A stretch of DNA of 64,000 nt from Paraburkholderia sp. UYCP14C (GCF_004197395.1 NZ_SELS01000029.1:1-64000); one strand, 5' to 3'; counted from the first letter of the stretch, positions 29,473 to 40,088 are shown. Made by a program: numbers and translations. Notes: generated from the sequence alone by a model not told the origin.

Positions 29473-30381
29473 ATGACGACCGCTTTTGCCCAAACCGTCG
29501 AAGCCCGTTTTGCCGAACTCACGCCGACCTCGAAACGAGTCGCCAGCTACATGCTCGCGAATCTCGACCGGCTCGGCCTCGAAACCGCCGACCAGATCGC
29601 GCAGCAAGCCGGCACCAGCGGCATTTCGGTCGGCCGCTTTCTGCGCAGCGTCGGCTATCGCAATCTCGACGATCTGAAACGCGAACTACGCGGCACCCAA
29701 CAGCGGCCCTGGATGATCACGGACCGGCTCGACGCGTTCCGCCGTGGCGCGAGCGACAGCACGCCAACCGCTGAGACTGATGAACCGGGCGTCCCGGATC
29801 CCAGCTCACCGCGCGACGCCGCGCTAGCCCAATCGCTCGAACTGGAAATCGGCGCGATCCAGCACGTGTACGAACTCGCGCGCTCGCCGGCGTTCGCGCG
29901 CGTCGCCGAGCGCATTGCAAATGCCGATGCGGTCTACATCCTCGGCATCCAATCGACGCGCGGCATCAGCAACGCGTTCTCCAGCTACCTCGAATACATC
30001 CGTCCGCGCGTGTTCTATTCGGACGGCATGTCGGGTTCCTACGTCGATTCGCTGAACTCGGAATTCAGCGCGCCGTATCTGATCGTCACCGACACGCGCG
30101 CCTATTCGACGATCGCGCGACGCTATTGCCAGGCGGCCTCGCGGCGCGGACTGCCGTTCGCGCTCGTCACCGATATCTATTGTCCGTGGGCGCGCGATTT
30201 CGACGGCGACCTGCTGCAGGTGAAGACCGACGTCGGGCAGTTCTGGGATTCGCTCGCGCCGCTGACGTGCCTGTTCAATCTGCTGATCTCGACGGTCGTC
30301 GAGCGGCGTGGGCCGGCTATCGACGAACGCGTGGCGCGCAATCGCGAGTTGCAGAGCGAGTTCGGTCAATTCGATGTTTGA
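29473..30381 (+). CDS. MurR/RpiR-family regulator
   Basis: The 302-residue protein has an RpiR helix-turn-helix at the N-terminus (FAELTPTSKRVASYMLANLDRLGLETADQIAQQAGTSGISVGRFLRSVGYRNLDDLKRELR, about 12-74). A SIS domain (about 120-270) follows: ADAVYILGIQSTRGISNAFSSYLEYI, LIVTDTRAYSTIARRYCQAA. SIS domains bind sugar phosphates or related phospho-compounds. No sugar-phosphate gene is directly adjacent; a GNAT gene follows 55 bases downstream. The start at 29473 matches the beginning of the HTH. Confidence 0.9.
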   Translation: MTTAFAQTVEARFAELTPTSKRVASYMLANLDRLGLETADQIAQQAGTSGISVGRFLRSVGYRNLDDLKRELRGTQQRPWMITDRLDAFRRGASDSTPTAETDEPGVPDPSSPRDAALAQSLELEIGAIQHVYELARSPAFARVAERIANADAVYILGIQSTRGISNAFSSYLEYIRPRVFYSDGMSGSYVDSLNSEFSAPYLIVTDTRAYSTIARRYCQAASRRGLPFALVTDIYCPWARDFDGDLLQVKTDVGQFWDSLAPLTCLFNLLISTVVERRGPAIDERVARNRELQSEFGQFDV

Positions 30382-30436
30382 GCGTCATGGAGATGCGTCG
30401 CGCTCGCCTCATACTCACGCCACGACAGGACCTCGC

Positions 30437-31018
30437 ATGAGCCTCACCCACCCTCCAGGCAACGCCCCGCTGATTCGCGACGCCACCGAAGCCGACCTCC
30501 CCGCGATCCAGGCGATCTACGCGCATCACGTGCTGACCGGTGTCGCGTCGTTCGAGGAAACCCCGCCGTCCGTCGACGATCTGCGCGCGCGGCTCGCAAG
30601 CGTGCGCAGCCACGGACTGCCGTATATGGTCGCGGAGATCGACGGCGACGTCGCCGGCTATTGCTATGCGACGCCGTATCGCCCGCGCGCCGCCTATCGC
30701 AACACGATCGAAGACTCGATCTATGTCAACGACGCGTATCGCGGACGCGGCATCGGCCGTATGTTGTTGCAGGCGCTGATCGAACGTTGCGAGACCGGAC
30801 CGTGGCGTCAGATGATCGCGGTGATCGCCGATGGCGGCAGCGGCGGCTCGCTGTCGTTGCACACGCAGCTCGGCTTCGAGCTGACCGGCACGTTGAAGGC
30901 GGTCGGCTACAAGCACGGCCGCTGGCTCGACACGACGCTGATGCAACGCACGCTCGGGCGCGGCGCCTCAACCGGGCCCGACGACGTTTCAAACGCGGCA
31001 GGCGACACGCACGGCTAG
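30437..31018 (+). CDS. GNAT acetyltransferase, phosphinothricin/methionine-sulfoximine type
   Basis: The 193-residue protein matches the Pat/MddA group of GNAT enzymes: IRDATEADLPAIQAIYAHHVLTGVASFEETPPS, VAGYCYATPYRPRAAYRNTIEDSIYV, the acetyl-CoA loop RGRGIGRMLLQALIE, and GSLSLHTQLGFELTGTLKAVGYKHGRWLDT. These enzymes acetylate L-methionine sulfoximine/sulfone or phosphinothricin. An AGGACC ribosome-site-like stretch precedes ATG 30437. It may be co-transcribed with the RpiR regulator. Confidence 0.92.
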   Translation: MSLTHPPGNAPLIRDATEADLPAIQAIYAHHVLTGVASFEETPPSVDDLRARLASVRSHGLPYMVAEIDGDVAGYCYATPYRPRAAYRNTIEDSIYVNDAYRGRGIGRMLLQALIERCETGPWRQMIAVIADGGSGGSLSLHTQLGFELTGTLKAVGYKHGRWLDTTLMQRTLGRGASTGPDDVSNAAGDTHG

Positions 31019-31151
31019 GCCCGCGCGCACTGCGCGGCGGCCGTGCGGCCACGCGTTTCGTCGACCCGCATCGCGCGAACGACGCGGACCGCGGCGCTGG
31101 GACCTCGGCAACCAGCGTTCCGGCGCCGAACGCCGAACCTGACGCAAGAAC

Positions 31152-31706
31152 TTAACGCGTGCGCGGCAAACGCGTGAACAAGGTCGGATAGTCGATCACG
31201 AGACCATCGCTATCCACGCTCAGATTCGCGGTGAACTCGCGAAAAATGCCTTCATAGCGGTACTCGGCATTCAACTCGATGCACGTGTATGCCTGCTCGG
31301 CGCGCGTGACCTGCAGGTCCGGCGTCGAGATATACGCGACCTCGATCGGCCGACGTTCGCCCTCGGCCAGTTGCAGGCGGCGGATCGGCAGCGTGTTGGT
31401 GTACGGCGTCGCGGCGATATCGATGTCGATACAGCCCTCGAGCGCGCTCAGCGCGAGACCGTGCCCGTCGTGCCAGCGGCCGTCGCCGTCGCCATGCAGC
31501 TCCAGCTCGCCACCGCCGACGATCTTCAGCCACGCATAGCGCGTGCGCCAGCGCGCGTCGCAGCGCACCGCGTAATGCAGCCCGTATGCCTTGCCATAGC
31601 GCTGCCCGACCACGACGCTTTCGACGGCGAAGCCGTCGTCGCGCGCATCGAAAACCAGATGTTCGATGCCGTCGCCCTCTTCCGAGGCCCATCGTAATTC
31701 ACGCAT
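31152..31706 (-). CDS. Putative glycolipid-binding-fold protein
   Basis: The 184-residue cytoplasmic protein resembles the conserved family annotated as putative glycolipid-binding. It shows alternating beta strands with YAVRCDARWRTRYAWLKIVGGGELELHGDGDGRW, CIDIDIAATPYTNTLPIRRL, and YEGIFREFTANLSVDSDGLVIDYPTLFTRL. There is no signal peptide. The biochemical role is unproven in the family. It stands alone and is convergent with the GNAT gene. Confidence 0.8.
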   Translation of the reverse strand: MRELRWASEEGDGIEHLVFDARDDGFAVESVVVGQRYGKAYGLHYAVRCDARWRTRYAWLKIVGGGELELHGDGDGRWHDGHGLALSALEGCIDIDIAATPYTNTLPIRRLQLAEGERRPIEVAYISTPDLQVTRAEQAYTCIELNAEYRYEGIFREFTANLSVDSDGLVIDYPTLFTRLPRTR

Positions 31707-31892
31707 CGGCGTCTCCTTGCGAAACGGCGCAGGGGGCGCCGGGCTCTTATCGTAGCGCGAAAGCCCGCGAGCCTGGCCACCCCGATCCAGGCATGCACGG
31801 CCGGCAAATAGCCAGTATCAACGCGCGACGATGCCTGAGTGCCTGCCGCTCGACTATGCTCGCGGTTTGCCGTGATTCCGAACTCGCCTCCG

Positions 31893-32765
31893 ATGCACGC
31901 CGCCGCGACCGATGCGCCCTCCTCCTCGCTCAGCGCCCCGCTGCGCACGCTGCTGCGCAGCCTCGGTCAGATCGTGCTGCAACCTAACGCCGTGACCGGC
32001 GCATGCATGATCGGCGCGTGGCTGCTCAGCGAGCCGCGTCTCGTGTGCGCCGCGTTGCTCGGGGCGATCGCGGCCAACATCAGCGCGATGCTCGCCGGTT
32101 CGGCCGACGCCGATCTGCGCGCCGGCCTGCTCGGCTTCAACGGCGCGCTGGCCGGCCTCGCCGCGTTCAGCTTCATCGGCGATCCGGCGACCGCGTCGGC
32201 GGTAGCGATTCTCGCCGCGACGGGCACCGCATGGCTGCTGCGACCATGGTCGCGCTGGCTGCGCACACGCGGACTCGGCTATCTGTCGAGTCCGTGCCTG
32301 ATCGTCACGTGGCTATGGTTGCCGCTGATCGCGCGCGGCCCCCTGCCAACGGCTCCCGCTACCGCTCATCCGGTCGACGCGCTGCGTTTCGTCAGCGGCG
32401 TGCTCGCGGGCGTCGCGCAGACCGGCTTCGCATCGGGCGCGGCTCCGGGCGTGCTCGTGCTGCTCGGGATTGCCGCCGCGTCGCGCAAACATGCGCTCTA
32501 CGCGCTCGCCGGCGCAGGTCTCGCGAGCGCCGCGCATCTGTGGCTCGGCGCCGGCGTTCCTTCATTCGATGCCGGCCTGTCAGGGTTCAACGGCGCGCTG
32601 ACCGCGCTCGCGCTGGCCGACGCGGGCTACGCGGCGATGCTCGGCGGCATCGCGATGTCGGTGCTGTTGCAAGCGGCCGCCATGCACTTCGGCTGGCCCG
32701 CGATGACCGCGCCGTTCGTGCTCGCGACATGGAGCATCCGGTCGCTCGGGCGCCGCATCGCGTAA
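31893..32765 (+). CDS. Urea transporter (UT family)
   Basis: The 290-residue inner-membrane channel protein carries two copies of the UT signature, DLRAGLLGFNGALAGLAAFSF and FDAGLSGFNGALTALALADAGY, in the expected pseudo-twofold repeat. Each repeat has about five TM helices. It should pass urea down its gradient. No urease, urea carboxylase or amidase gene lies in the window, so it serves a pathway encoded elsewhere. ATG 31893 begins the conserved part. Confidence 0.9.
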   Translation: MHAAATDAPSSSLSAPLRTLLRSLGQIVLQPNAVTGACMIGAWLLSEPRLVCAALLGAIAANISAMLAGSADADLRAGLLGFNGALAGLAAFSFIGDPATASAVAILAATGTAWLLRPWSRWLRTRGLGYLSSPCLIVTWLWLPLIARGPLPTAPATAHPVDALRFVSGVLAGVAQTGFASGAAPGVLVLLGIAAASRKHALYALAGAGLASAAHLWLGAGVPSFDAGLSGFNGALTALALADAGYAAMLGGIAMSVLLQAAAMHFGWPAMTAPFVLATWSIRSLGRRIA

Positions 32766-32937
32766 CGTAACGATGCGTCGTGCGCTGTCGCCACCGGAGC
32801 GGCATTGTGCGGTAGCATCCCAAGCCGGTTCCCACCTTGCGCGGCCTCGCTTTTCAGCCACCTCGCTGGAATGGCGATCAATCGCGTGGCGCTGGAATCA
32901 GTGCTAAAACACCCACCCCGGCCGACAGGAGACAGCT

Positions 32938-33714
32938 ATGTCGTTCGCCCACTCACCCGCCGGCCGCATCGCCGAGTCCGGTCCGCAGTCGGAAGCGGAA
33001 CAGCAAACCCGCTTCGATCTGGCCGCTGCTTACCGTCTCGCCGCGCTCAACGGCTGGGACGATCTGATCTACACACACATTTCCGCGAGCGTGCCCGGCG
33101 AACCGGGCCACTTCCTGATCAATCCATTCGGCCTCGCGTTCGATGAGGTGTGCGCGTCGAATCTCGTGAAGATCGACATCGCGGGCAATATCGTCGGCAC
33201 AAGCGAACATCCGGTGAATGCCACCGGCTTCGCGCTGCACGCGGCCGTGCATGCCGCGCGCGACGACGCCTTTTGCGTGATGCATCTGCATAACACCGCG
33301 GGGGTGGCCGTGTCCGCGCAGCCGGCCGGACTGTTGCCGGCATCGCAGCACGCGCTGCGCTTTTACGGCCAGCTCGCGTATCACGACTACGAAGGCCTCG
33401 CGTTCTCGCCGGCCGAAGGCGTGCGCCTCGTCGCGCATCTCGCCGATAGGCCCGCGATGCTATTGCGCAATCACGGCACGCTGACGCTCGGGCGCACGGT
33501 TGCCGAAGCCTATGTGCTGATGGCGACGCTGCTGAAGGCCTGCGAAATCCAGATTCAGGCGCAAACCTGCGGCGCGCCGCTGGTCGTCCCGAGCGACGCG
33601 GTCGCCGCGCGCACGGCCGAGCAGCTTTACGACGGCGGCGCGATCGAAGGCACTCTCGAATGGCCCGCGCTGCTGCGCAAGCTCGATCGACTCGATCGCG
33701 GCTATCGCTCCTGA
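32938..33714 (+). CDS. Class II aldolase/adducin-family protein
   Basis: The 258-residue protein has the class II aldolase fold: LAAAYRLAALNGWDDLIYTHISASVPGEPGHFLINPFGLAFDEVCASNLVKID, CVMHLHNTAGVAVSAQ (two metal His), and AMLLRNHGTLTLGRTVAEAYVLMATLLKAC (third His). A fourth acidic ligand seems less clear, as in the adducin-like branch. The gene is followed 56 bases later by a small tautomerase-like gene in the same direction, suggesting a shared catabolic or racemisation step. An AGGAGA ribosome site is present. Confidence 0.88.
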   Translation: MSFAHSPAGRIAESGPQSEAEQQTRFDLAAAYRLAALNGWDDLIYTHISASVPGEPGHFLINPFGLAFDEVCASNLVKIDIAGNIVGTSEHPVNATGFALHAAVHAARDDAFCVMHLHNTAGVAVSAQPAGLLPASQHALRFYGQLAYHDYEGLAFSPAEGVRLVAHLADRPAMLLRNHGTLTLGRTVAEAYVLMATLLKACEIQIQAQTCGAPLVVPSDAVAARTAEQLYDGGAIEGTLEWPALLRKLDRLDRGYRS

Positions 33715-33770
33715 ACTCGCGAGCCGATCCGCTTCACTCCAGTCCCAACTCAACCCCACGGAGCAACCTC

Positions 33771-33956
33771 ATGCCCACGTTTCATATCGAACTCTTCGAA
33801 GGCCGTACGCTGGAACAGAAACGCCAGTTCGTCGAAGCGATCACGAAAGCGACCTGCGAGTCGCTCGGCGTCGAGCCGAACTCGGTCGACATCATCCTCA
33901 CCGACGTGAAAAAAGAAAACTGGGCAACGGGTGGGCGTTTGTGGTCGGAGGCCTGA
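33771..33956 (+). CDS. 4-oxalocrotonate tautomerase family protein
   Basis: The 61-residue protein has the 4-OT layout. The catalytic Pro follows the initiator Met (MPTFHIELFEGRTLEQKRQFVEAITKAT), and the C-terminal strand is VDIILTDVKKENWATGGRLWSE. The size matches the family. An upstream open stretch makes the frame longer, but Pro1 chemistry requires the start at 33771. It is probably co-transcribed with the class II aldolase-like gene. Confidence 0.9.
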   Translation: MPTFHIELFEGRTLEQKRQFVEAITKATCESLGVEPNSVDIILTDVKKENWATGGRLWSEA

Positions 33957-34083
33957 TCGGCCCGAAGACGACGACATCGAGGTGACGTCGCGAGCTGCGC
34001 GCTGATGTCACACGGATGTCGTGATGATCTGGCACCGCTGGCGAGACCAGCGCTTTTTATGCATCAAAATGGAGCATCAAAAA

Positions 34084-34112
34084 AAAGCTGCGCACGTAAC
34101 GTGCGCAGCTTT
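34084..34112 (-). terminator. Intrinsic terminator after the porin gene
   Basis: A perfect 13-bp stem, AAAGCTGCGCACG (34084-34096) with CGTGCGCAGCTTT (34100-34112), has a 3-base loop. On the minus strand it is followed by a run of T (34077-34086). It marks the end of the leftward porin/TRAP transcript. Confidence 0.9.
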
Positions 34113-34186
34113 CGAGACTGACAACGCGAAAAAAACTGCGTCGATGTGGCGGCGAAACAACGCGCCGCCACGTATTCAGTAACTGT

Positions 34187-35425
34187 TTAGAACTTGTGGA
34201 TGATACCAACGCCAATCGCGGTCTGGCTGCGCGACGACGACGGCGAGCCGTTCTGGCCGTCACCGATGCTCGCGGTTGCCTGGATGATCGACCTGCCGTT
34301 ACCTGCCAGAGTGTTACCGCCAGCATGCTGATAAGCTTCCAGCGCGTAGAGGCCGGTACGCTTCGACAGCGTGTAGTACTGCGACAGGTTGAACTGGTTG
34401 TAAGCAGCCGCGCTGGTGATGCCGTTCGACGTCGTTGCACGGGTGTAACTATAACCAGCGGCCAGATCCAGCACCGAGATCGGCTTCCAGTGCAGCACTG
34501 CGCCACCGGTGTTCCAGATCTGCGTGCCGTGGAAGAACGAACCCGTACCCGCAGCGTATTGAACGTTCGAGTATGCGAACGAAACGTCCCACTGCGAGTT
34601 GAACGCGTAGCCGCCCGTCACTGCAACGCGCTGCTGCTTCGCTGCGGTCTGGAAGCCGTTGTTGATCGCCGAGTTGGCCGGCGCCGCAATCGGGGCGGTG
34701 GTGCTGTTGATCGTTGTGGAGTTAGCACCCCACAGGCCGCCGTTCGTGTTGCCGTTGTCGATGCGCTGGATACCCGCAGCGATACCGATCGGACCGTTCA
34801 GGTACTGTGCTGCCACGCTCCAGGTCTGGCCTGCTCCGGTAGCACCGGGCGTGCCGCCAAGCGCGTACGAACCGCTGACCGTCAAACCGCCGAAGCTCGG
34901 CGACGTATAGACCAGCGAGTTGTTCACGCGATACACCGTATCCAGCGAGTCGATATCACCCGGGTGCGCGCCGTATGCACCGGTCAGCCACGTGGTCGGG
35001 CTGTACGGCGAGAGCAGCGTGTAGTACGAGGTGTACTGGCGGCCAGCCGTGAACGTACCGAACTGAGCGTTCGTCATACCGACCCATGCCTGACGGTTGA
35101 ACATCAGACCCGACACGCTTTGCGCGCCGGTTGCGCTGTTAAAGCCTTCTTCCAACTGGAAAATGGCCTTGGTGCCGCCACCCAGATCTTCCGAGCCCTT
35201 CAGGCCGAAACGGCTACCAGCCCAAATGCCGTTGATCATCTTGACCACCGAGTTACCAGCCGGCGACGGCCGCGCCGATGCTGCACCCGACGTCGGGCTC
35301 AGCGTCGTCGAGCTGTTCTGCCAACCCAGCCCGGTATCGACGATACCGTAGAGCGTCACGCTGCTTTGCGCGTGTGCGCCCAGGGCGACCAACCCCATGG
35401 CCGAAGCTAAGAGAGTCTTTTTCAT
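34187..35425 (-). CDS. Outer-membrane general porin (OmpC/Burkholderia type)
   Basis: The 412-residue protein has a signal peptide (MKKTLLASAMGLVALGAHA) and a mature N-terminus QSSVTLYGIVDTGLGW, typical of Burkholderiales trimeric porins. It has repeated amphipathic strands, and the C-terminal IGVGIIHKF ends in the Phe needed for BAM recognition. An AGAGGAG ribosome site is present. It follows the TRAP permease in the same direction with 78 bases between and no hairpin, so co-transcription is plausible. The porin could bring aldarates or uronates across the outer membrane. Confidence 0.93.
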   Translation of the reverse strand: MKKTLLASAMGLVALGAHAQSSVTLYGIVDTGLGWQNSSTTLSPTSGAASARPSPAGNSVVKMINGIWAGSRFGLKGSEDLGGGTKAIFQLEEGFNSATGAQSVSGLMFNRQAWVGMTNAQFGTFTAGRQYTSYYTLLSPYSPTTWLTGAYGAHPGDIDSLDTVYRVNNSLVYTSPSFGGLTVSGSYALGGTPGATGAGQTWSVAAQYLNGPIGIAAGIQRIDNGNTNGGLWGANSTTINSTTAPIAAPANSAINNGFQTAAKQQRVAVTGGYAFNSQWDVSFAYSNVQYAAGTGSFFHGTQIWNTGGAVLHWKPISVLDLAAGYSYTRATTSNGITSAAAYNQFNLSQYYTLSKRTGLYALEAYQHAGGNTLAGNGRSIIQATASIGDGQNGSPSSSRSQTAIGVGIIHKF

Positions 35426-35503
35426 TTCTACTCCTCTGTTAAAAACTTTCTGATGCGGCCCCTACGAGCACCGCTGAGTGTGGGAAAGACGTTTTTATTT
35501 GGA

Positions 35504-36856
35504 TCAGAACACCGGGTGACCGTTGATGATGCTCGGCAACCAAGTCGAGAACCACGGGACATAGGTGACGATGTTGATGGCCGAGAAGATAGCGAGGTAA
35601 TACGGCCACGCCACCTTAGTAGTTTCACCTATCGACACATTGCCAATTGCGCATCCAATGAATTGCACCGAGCCGATCGGCGGATGCACGAGACCCAATG
35701 CACAGTTCAGCAGAATCATGATGCCGAACTGAACCGGGCCCACCCCGTTGTGCATCGCCATCGGCAGGAACAGCGGAGTCGTGATCAGGATGTGCGCCGC
35801 CATGTCGACGAACGTACCGAGGAACACCTGAATCACGTTGATGTACAACAACATCAGCCACGGCAGTGAAGTCGCGCCGTCGAGCATGCGTTCGATCGCG
35901 TCCGGGATCTCCAGATAGGCCATCTGGAAGCGCAGCATGTTCGATACACCGATCAGCAGCAGCACCACGCCGGTGGTTTTCGCGGCCTTGCCGAGGGCAT
36001 GGCCGAGCTTCTTCATCGTCAGCGTGCGATACACGACGATGGTCAGAATCAGCGAGTAACCCACGGCGATCGCGGCCGCCTCTGTTGCGGTAGCGATACC
36101 GCGCGCCACGCAGAACAGAATGATCGCGATGACCATCAGACCCGGCACCGCGCCCACGAACGTACGCAGCACCGCCATCCAGCCCTGGAAACGCTGCAGT
36201 TCCGTCGAACCGTCGGGACGGCGCGGGTAGCCGAACTTGACGGCCTGCCAGTAAGCGGCGAGCAGCACGAGGCCCATCACCCACAGCACCGGCAGCAACC
36301 CCGAGAACAGCAGATCGCCGATCGACACGCCGCTCATCTGCTTGCCGTTCAGCACGCCGCTCACGCCTTGCGCCGCGAACGCGTAGATGATCATGTTGGT
36401 CGAGGTCGGCATCAGCGCGCCGGCCAGCGACGAGTGCGTGGTCACGTTGACCGCGTACGCGGCGCTATAACCTTCGCGCTTCATCAGCGGGATCACGACG
36501 CCGCCCATGGCCGACGTATCCGCGGTCGGCGAACCCGACACGCCGCCGAACAGCGTACAGGCGACCACGTTGGCCATGCCGAGACCACCGCGGAAATGGC
36601 CGACCGTGGCCTGCGCGAAACGCAGGATGCGGTCAGCGATACCGCCGTGGAGCATCAGTTCGCCGGAGAAGATGAAGAACGGCACCGCGAGGAACGAGAA
36701 GCCGTTCATGCCGGAGATCATCGACTGCATTGCGGTCGCGGTGGGCAGGCCTTCGAACAGATACGTCAGAACGCAGGACAGACCCAACGCGAACGAAACC
36801 GGAACCCCGAGGAAGAGGAAGATTAGAAAACTGGCGGTAAGAAGGGCAAGTTCCAT
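35504..36856 (-). CDS. TRAP transporter large permease (DctM type)
   Basis: The 450-residue protein has ~12 TM helices: MELALLTASFLIFLFLGVPVSFALGLS, the conserved FFIFSGELM, GGVSGSPTADTSAMGGVVIPLM, and LGLVHPPIGSVQFIGCAIGN near the C-terminus. It forms the Na+-coupled transport channel of a tripartite ATP-independent system. Small permease and receptor genes precede it in the same orientation with short gaps. Its location inside the hexuronate/aldarate block suggests a sugar-acid substrate. Confidence 0.95.
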   Translation of the reverse strand: MELALLTASFLIFLFLGVPVSFALGLSCVLTYLFEGLPTATAMQSMISGMNGFSFLAVPFFIFSGELMLHGGIADRILRFAQATVGHFRGGLGMANVVACTLFGGVSGSPTADTSAMGGVVIPLMKREGYSAAYAVNVTTHSSLAGALMPTSTNMIIYAFAAQGVSGVLNGKQMSGVSIGDLLFSGLLPVLWVMGLVLLAAYWQAVKFGYPRRPDGSTELQRFQGWMAVLRTFVGAVPGLMVIAIILFCVARGIATATEAAAIAVGYSLILTIVVYRTLTMKKLGHALGKAAKTTGVVLLLIGVSNMLRFQMAYLEIPDAIERMLDGATSLPWLMLLYINVIQVFLGTFVDMAAHILITTPLFLPMAMHNGVGPVQFGIMILLNCALGLVHPPIGSVQFIGCAIGNVSIGETTKVAWPYYLAIFSAINIVTYVPWFSTWLPSIINGHPVF

Positions 36857-36869
36857 GATGGTTCTACTT

Positions 36870-37379
36870 TTATTCCGTGGCGGAGAGTTCGAGCGCCGGC
36901 TCTTCCCGCTTACCGGCGAAGAGCTCGAGCAGATGCTCGATCGAGAACAACGCGATGCACACGCTCGCGAAGATCGGGATGCAGTAGCGCACGCCCTCCG
37001 GCACGCCGATGATCGGAATGCGGTCGCCCATCGTGGTTTGCGCCATCTCGAGGCAACCGATGAAAATCGCCACCGCGAAAGCGATCAGGCACAGGTGCTG
37101 AATCCCTTTCGCAATCAACTGGCCTTTCTCCGGCAGTTTCTTGACGAGCGAGTCGAGTCCGATGTGACCGCCCTCGCGAACCTTCAGCGCGGCGCCGAAC
37201 ATCGCGATCAGGATCACCAGCAACAATGCGATGGGCTCGACGTAATCGGGTGCGTCGCTAAATACGTAGCGCATCACCACGCTATAAATCACGAGCAGGC
37301 AAAGTGCGGCCAGGCTAACCGACGCCACGACAAGCAGCACGCGGAAAAGAAAATCATTTGGGCGTTTCAGGAAACTCAT
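36870..37379 (-). CDS. TRAP transporter small permease (DctQ type)
   Basis: The 169-residue four-TM protein shows the family pattern: LLVVASVSLAALCLLVIYSVVMRYVF, PDYVEPIALLLVILIAMFGAALKVREGGHIGLD, and two further helices. It bridges receptor and large permease. Start ATG 37379 (MSFLKRPND) is preferred over the 41-codon longer frame, whose extra part lacks homology. The stop lies 13 bases before the large permease start. Confidence 0.93.
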   Translation of the reverse strand: MSFLKRPNDFLFRVLLVVASVSLAALCLLVIYSVVMRYVFSDAPDYVEPIALLLVILIAMFGAALKVREGGHIGLDSLVKKLPEKGQLIAKGIQHLCLIAFAVAIFIGCLEMAQTTMGDRIPIIGVPEGVRYCIPIFASVCIALFSIEHLLELFAGKREEPALELSATE

Positions 37380-37554
37380 GACCCTGTCCTTGCTTACGAC
37401 CGACTTATGCTTGAAATTCAGCCATTCCGTTGCGACGCGATCCGCACGCGTGCGACATCGCGCGGCGGAAGGTCTCGCGAGTTTCCTCGCGGGACCATTC
37501 ACGCCGCTGCTGCGCCAAACGTTGCTATTGCTGATTGCGTCCGGGACGCGAGAC

Positions 37555-38715
<1,161 letters not shown>

Positions 38716-38842
38716 TTACTTCAATTACGCCGGCCGGCTTCAGACATGCATGCGGCATCAACCACAGCCGAACTACTGAACTGAAACCCACCGTATTGCA
38801 CTGCCACACGAACACAGAAAGCCATTTGTTTGGGCTTATATG

Positions 38843-38860
38843 TTGTACGACGACATACGA
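38843..38860 (+). promoter_or_regulatory. Hexuronate-regulon operator copy 1 (TRAP operon)
   Basis: TTGTACGACGACATACGA differs from the block consensus TTGTACGAYGACGTATAA at three positions. It lies ~300 bases upstream of dctP. Confidence 0.75.
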
Positions 38861-39057
38861 AGTCTATAAAAGGGGTTTTAACTTGTACAGACGGTATTTA
38901 CCCGCATCAGGAACAACGCCGGTACGTATGACCGGCGCGGCATGCCGCCAAGTCCCCGCGCCGTCTGGCATTGGCTGGGGACGGAATCGGGAGGGTCTCC
39001 AGAGCTGTTGTTTTTTTGCTGAAGAAACACGGCGGATCGTGGTCTTCACGCCACAAG

Positions 39058-39075
39058 TTGTACGACGAGTGACGA
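39058..39075 (+). promoter_or_regulatory. Hexuronate-regulon operator copy 2 (TRAP operon)
   Basis: TTGTACGACGAGTGACGA keeps the left half TTGTACGACGA of the consensus but diverges in the right half. It is a second, weaker candidate in the same promoter region. Confidence 0.5.
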
Positions 39076-39098
39076 ATAAAGGGCCATACGGATGAGGC

Positions 39099-39138
39099 CA
39101 AAAAAAGAAAACGCCGGGAGAAAAACTTCATCCCGGCG
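39099..39138 (-). terminator. Intrinsic terminator after the lactonase gene
   Basis: The perfect stem CGCCGGGA (39112-39119) with TCCCGGCG (39131-39138) is followed on the minus strand by TTTTCTTTTTTT. It ends the garD-udh-lactonase transcript. Confidence 0.88.
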
Positions 39139-39158
39139 CATGCTTGATGTAAACAAGG

Positions 39159-40088
39159 TTACAGTTGCCCCGCGAATTCGGGCTCAGGCAGCCCGCTCAC
39201 GCCGGGCCGCAGCGCGAACACGTGGCCGTCGTGCTCGGTCGCGCCGTTGGCCGGGCGAATCGACGTAACGAACAACGTATCGAGATCGCGGCCACCGAAC
39301 GCGCACATGGCCGGCTTGATGGCCGGCACCGGAATTTGCCGGTCGAGCTTGCCCTGCGGCGTAAAACGCAGCAGCAAACCGGCGTCGTTCGCGCAGATCC
39401 AGTAGCAGCCGTCGGCATCGACCGCCGCGCCGTCCGGACGGCCCGAATAGCGATGCAGATCGGCAAACACGCGGCGGTTGCGCGGCTCGCCGATATCGAC
39501 GTCGTAGTCGAACGCCCAGATCAGCCGGCGCAGCGGATGCGAGTCGGACAGATACATCGTGGTGCCGTCCGGTGACCAGCCGAGTCCGTTCTGCGTGATC
39601 AGCGCATCGACGACCGGCGCGGACAGCACGCCCTTCACGTCGAAGCGATATAACGCGCCGCCGGGAATCGCCGCCGCCATGTCCATGACCATCGTGCCGG
39701 CCCAGAAGCGCCCTTGCCGGTCGCAGCGGCCGTCGTTGAAACGCATGCCGCCGTGCGGGAATTCAGGCGCCGCGAGCTTGCGCAGCGACGCCGTCAGCGG
39801 CTCGCCGCCCGACGCTTGCGAAGCGTCCGCGAGCGTAACCGCGAACAACCCGGTCTCGCAGCCGGCGAGCACCGTACCGGCGCGATCGAACGCGATACAG
39901 GCGACCTGCTCCGGCAGCAGCCATTCAGTGCGCGTGCCCGTCTCGAGCGAGCCGCGCACGATCTTCTTCGCCGGAATGTCGACCCAGTACAGCGCCTGCT
40001 CGGCCGCGCGCCAGACCGGGCTTTCACCGGTGGCGGCGGGCAACGGACCGGCAGCTTCGAAGCGCTCCACTTGCGGATTCGCGCTCAT
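39159..40088 (-). CDS. SMP-30/gluconolactonase-family aldarolactonase
   Basis: The 309-residue six-bladed beta-propeller protein of the SMP-30 family shows the metal ligands in TGESPVWRAAEQALYWVDIPAKKI (Glu) and FNDGRCDRQGRFWAGTM (Asn/Asp), plus QNGLGWSPDGTTMYLSDS and RPDGAAVDADGCYWICANDAG. In this operon it should open the 1,4- or 1,5-aldarolactone made by uronate dehydrogenase to galactarate or glucarate. The ATG overlaps the udh stop by one base (TAATG), giving tight coupling. The long upstream open frame is a shadow of udh. Confidence 0.92.
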   Translation of the reverse strand: MSANPQVERFEAAGPLPAATGESPVWRAAEQALYWVDIPAKKIVRGSLETGTRTEWLLPEQVACIAFDRAGTVLAGCETGLFAVTLADASQASGGEPLTASLRKLAAPEFPHGGMRFNDGRCDRQGRFWAGTMVMDMAAAIPGGALYRFDVKGVLSAPVVDALITQNGLGWSPDGTTMYLSDSHPLRRLIWAFDYDVDIGEPRNRRVFADLHRYSGRPDGAAVDADGCYWICANDAGLLLRFTPQGKLDRQIPVPAIKPAMCAFGGRDLDTLFVTSIRPANGATEHDGHVFALRPGVSGLPEPEFAGQL

